Assembly: GCA_003280005.1 (NCBI GenBank)
Contig: QCGH01000005.1
Span: 1 to 64,000 of the forward strand
Source of the DNA: Pelagibacteraceae bacterium AG-365-D07
GTDB taxonomy: Bacteria; Pseudomonadota; Alphaproteobacteria; Pelagibacterales; Pelagibacteraceae
Reading direction: 5' to 3'
Length of the DNA: 64,000 nt
Below the pieces are notes generated by a model. That model saw nothing but the letters and a program-made list of their open reading frames with translations. It was not told the DNA's origin and searched no databases. This document shows positions 62,651-64,000 of this stretch, one piece after another. Both the position numbers and the translations under genes were made by a program. The stretch's first letter is position 1. The number at the start of each line of letters is the position of its first letter.

Positions 62651-64000
62651 TCAATCGTGGTTTTTAAAAAAACTTTCGAGATTGAAACACATCCATAATT
62701 TTGCAGCAATACTGTCTTGGTAAATTCTTGAATCTCCAACAAATTTAGAAATTTTATTATTATCTAATTGTTTTTTTATAAAATCGTGATTGAAAATTCC
62801 TCTTCTTTTGCATTTTTTACTCAGTAGCGTAGAAAAAATTATTTTTCTTATATGTTTTTTTTTCATCCAATCATGAAGTGGTACAGGAAAACCTACTTTT
62901 TTTCTTTGTAATATTTCTTTTGGAATTTTATCTTTATATGTTTTTCTAAGAATATACTTGTTAATATCATTTATTTCGGATGTTTTATCTGAAGTCAAAC
63001 TTAGATCATTTTTTATTGTCTTAATTTTATATTTTAAAGGTAGGGATGCTGCAAACTCCACAATTCTATGGTCTAAAAATGGTACCCGCAACTCTACAGA
63101 GGCTGCCATTGATGAAATATCTTCTCTTTCAAGAATTCCAGTTAAATGAAATTTTTGAAAAAAAAATTGCATTTTATCTGAATAGTTGTCAGTCTTTATT
63201 TTACTAAAGATCGATTTAAAATAATTTTTTATATTCATATTTATTTTTTTATGATTAAATTTTTCACTTAGTATTTTCTCCTTTAAATTATTTTTTGTAT
63301 ATGGATAAATAGACAAAAAGTGATCTAGATTATTTTTGAAATTTATTTTTCCATATCTAGATTTTACATTATCTAAAAAAATTGCTTTCTGTTTTTTAGA
63401 AATTTTATTAATATCTTTAATTCTTTTATAATCGTCTACTGAAGAAAATATTCTTCCATAACCACAAAATAATTCATCTGCTCCACAGCCTGATAAAACA
63501 ACAGTCGCTTTTTTTTTGATTTCTCTACATAATTGAAACTGAGTCACTTCATTTGGTATAGTAAGAGGTTGATCTCTTAATTTGATCAATTTTTTCATAT
63601 CTTTAAAATATAATTCAGCCTTTGAATTAAAAACTTTGTGTTTCATATTAAGTTTTTTTGAAACTAACTTAGAATAAGCAAATTCGTTGTAACCTTTATT
63701 AGTGTATCCAATACTATAAGCTAAAAAATTTTTACCTATAATTTCATTGATTATTGATGAAATAATTGTTGAGTCTAATCCTCCAGATAACAAGGAAGCA
63801 ACTTTTACATCTGAAATTAATCGGAACTTAATAGAAGACTTTAAAAGTTCATTAATTCTTTTTACGTAAAATTTTTCACCTTTATCAATTTTGTTTTTTT
63901 TAAAAAATTTTTCTAGCTTCCAATATCGCTTAATTTTTATTTTTTTATTTTTAATTTCAATAAAACTACCGGGCTCTAAAGAAAATATATTATTAAATAA
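62651..64000 (-). CDS. asnB: Asparagine synthase family protein, partial (N terminus beyond the window)
   Basis: Glutamine-dependent asparagine synthase-type protein, cut by the right edge. The open frame continues past the ATP-pyrophosphatase motif SLLSGGLDST, preceded by RLISDVKVA, and to the left of it IFSLEPGSFIEIKNKKIK, with no stop to base 64000. About 449 codons are visible; the glutaminase domain with its N-terminal cysteine is outside. Downstream motifs include SGCGADELFCGYGR and SVELRVPFLDHRIVEFAA. In Proteobacteria such AsnB copies are often part of surface-glycan clusters, where they amidate sugars; a housekeeping AsnB is also possible. Confidence 0.9.
   Translation of the reverse strand, partial: LFNNIFSLEPGSFIEIKNKKIKIKRYWKLEKFFKKNKIDKGEKFYVKRINELLKSSIKFRLISDVKVASLLSGGLDSTIISSIINEIIGKNFLAYSIGYTNKGYNEFAYSKLVSKKLNMKHKVFNSKAELYFKDMKKLIKLRDQPLTIPNEVTQFQLCREIKKKATVVLSGCGADELFCGYGRIFSSVDDYKRIKDINKISKKQKAIFLDNVKSRYGKINFKNNLDHFLSIYPYTKNNLKEKILSEKFNHKKINMNIKNYFKSIFSKIKTDNYSDKMQFFFQKFHLTGILEREDISSMAASVELRVPFLDHRIVEFAASLPLKYKIKTIKNDLSLTSDKTSEINDINKYILRKTYKDKIPKEILQRKKVGFPVPLHDWMKKKHIRKIIFSTLLSKKCKRRGIFNHDFIKKQLDNNKISKFVGDSRIYQDSIAAKLWMCFNLESFFKNHD

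Noticed and set aside
1-64000. Mobile elements, CRISPR arrays, phage genes, rRNA or tRNA genes
   Set aside because: I saw no transposase or integrase motifs, no spaced repeats, and no rRNA or cloverleaf-like GTTCGANNC segments in the non-coding gaps, which are mostly too short to hold a tRNA.

Overview
The window looks like a piece of a Pelagibacterales (SAR11, Candidatus Pelagibacter-like) chromosome. It is strongly AT-rich (about 70% by eye). Most neighbouring genes overlap or sit a few bases apart, proteins are lysine- and isoleucine-rich, and TTG or GTG starts occur (lnt, smr, leuS, arfA-like). Gene order is alphaproteobacterial: miaB-phoH-ybeY-lnt; rsmI beside an LpoA-like gene; DUF3576-leuS-lptE-holA; mnmE-mnmG-rsmG-parA-parB; hemE facing ppsR-maf-aroE-coaE-dnaQ; hslVU beside his genes; ftsK-lolA. 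I saw no transposase, integrase, phage gene, CRISPR array, rRNA or tRNA. No gene-free stretch exceeds 300 bases; the longest are 42522-42793 and 28429-28625.

Layout. 24-6323 (minus): tsaB-fur-miaB-phoH-ybeY-lnt-metK, a tRNA-modification, rRNA-maturation, lipoprotein and SAM operon. 6271-11645: secreted deacetylase, Bax-like glucosaminidase, Nfu, trpS, murJ. 11696-17179: malic enzyme, a frameshifted BON-domain lipoprotein, rsmI, an LpoA-like protein, rdgB. 17215-20968: grpE-dnaK-dnaJ. 21001-22680: two tandem sulfotransferases, the most accessory-looking genes inside the core backbone. 22735-27460: dapB, nth, a PfkB kinase, a 35-codon ArfA-like ORF, an orphan winged-helix regulator, a YkuD transpeptidase, yggS, a ThiE-like protein. 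27459-28625: a porin with terminator and leader. 28626-33221: DUF3576 lipoprotein, leuS, lptE, holA. 33211-42521 (minus): parB, parA, rsmG (with an internal parS), mnmG, mnmE, rho, hemJ, hemH, hemE. 42522-42793: a candidate replication origin. 42794-46200 (plus): ppsR, maf, aroE, coaE, dnaQ. 46193-50525: secB, fxsA, Tim44-like, Smr, GNAT-like, hslUV. 50617-53771: hisB-hisH-small ORF-hisA-hisF-hisE. 53844-57709: malyl-CoA lyase, malate-CoA ligase, HIT, GNAT. 57706-64000: lolA, ftsK, UbiH-like, Lon N-domain, a TagD-like cytidylyltransferase and a partial asparagine synthase that may open a surface-polysaccharide region.

How the parts fit. The centre combines four origin-associated signals: parAB, a perfect parS in rsmG, hemE next to an AT-rich gap with near-consensus DnaA boxes, and a switch from leftward to rightward genes at that gap. 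Envelope genes recur (lnt, lolA, lptE, murJ, porin, LpoA-like, YkuD, Bax-like). The malyl-CoA module and the malic enzyme both act on malate, and the module can produce glyoxylate.

The least expected items are the ArfA-like ORF, the sulfotransferase pair with a nearly identical 5-prime segment, the single-base frameshift in the BON gene, the very short TsaB, and the origin/parS region.
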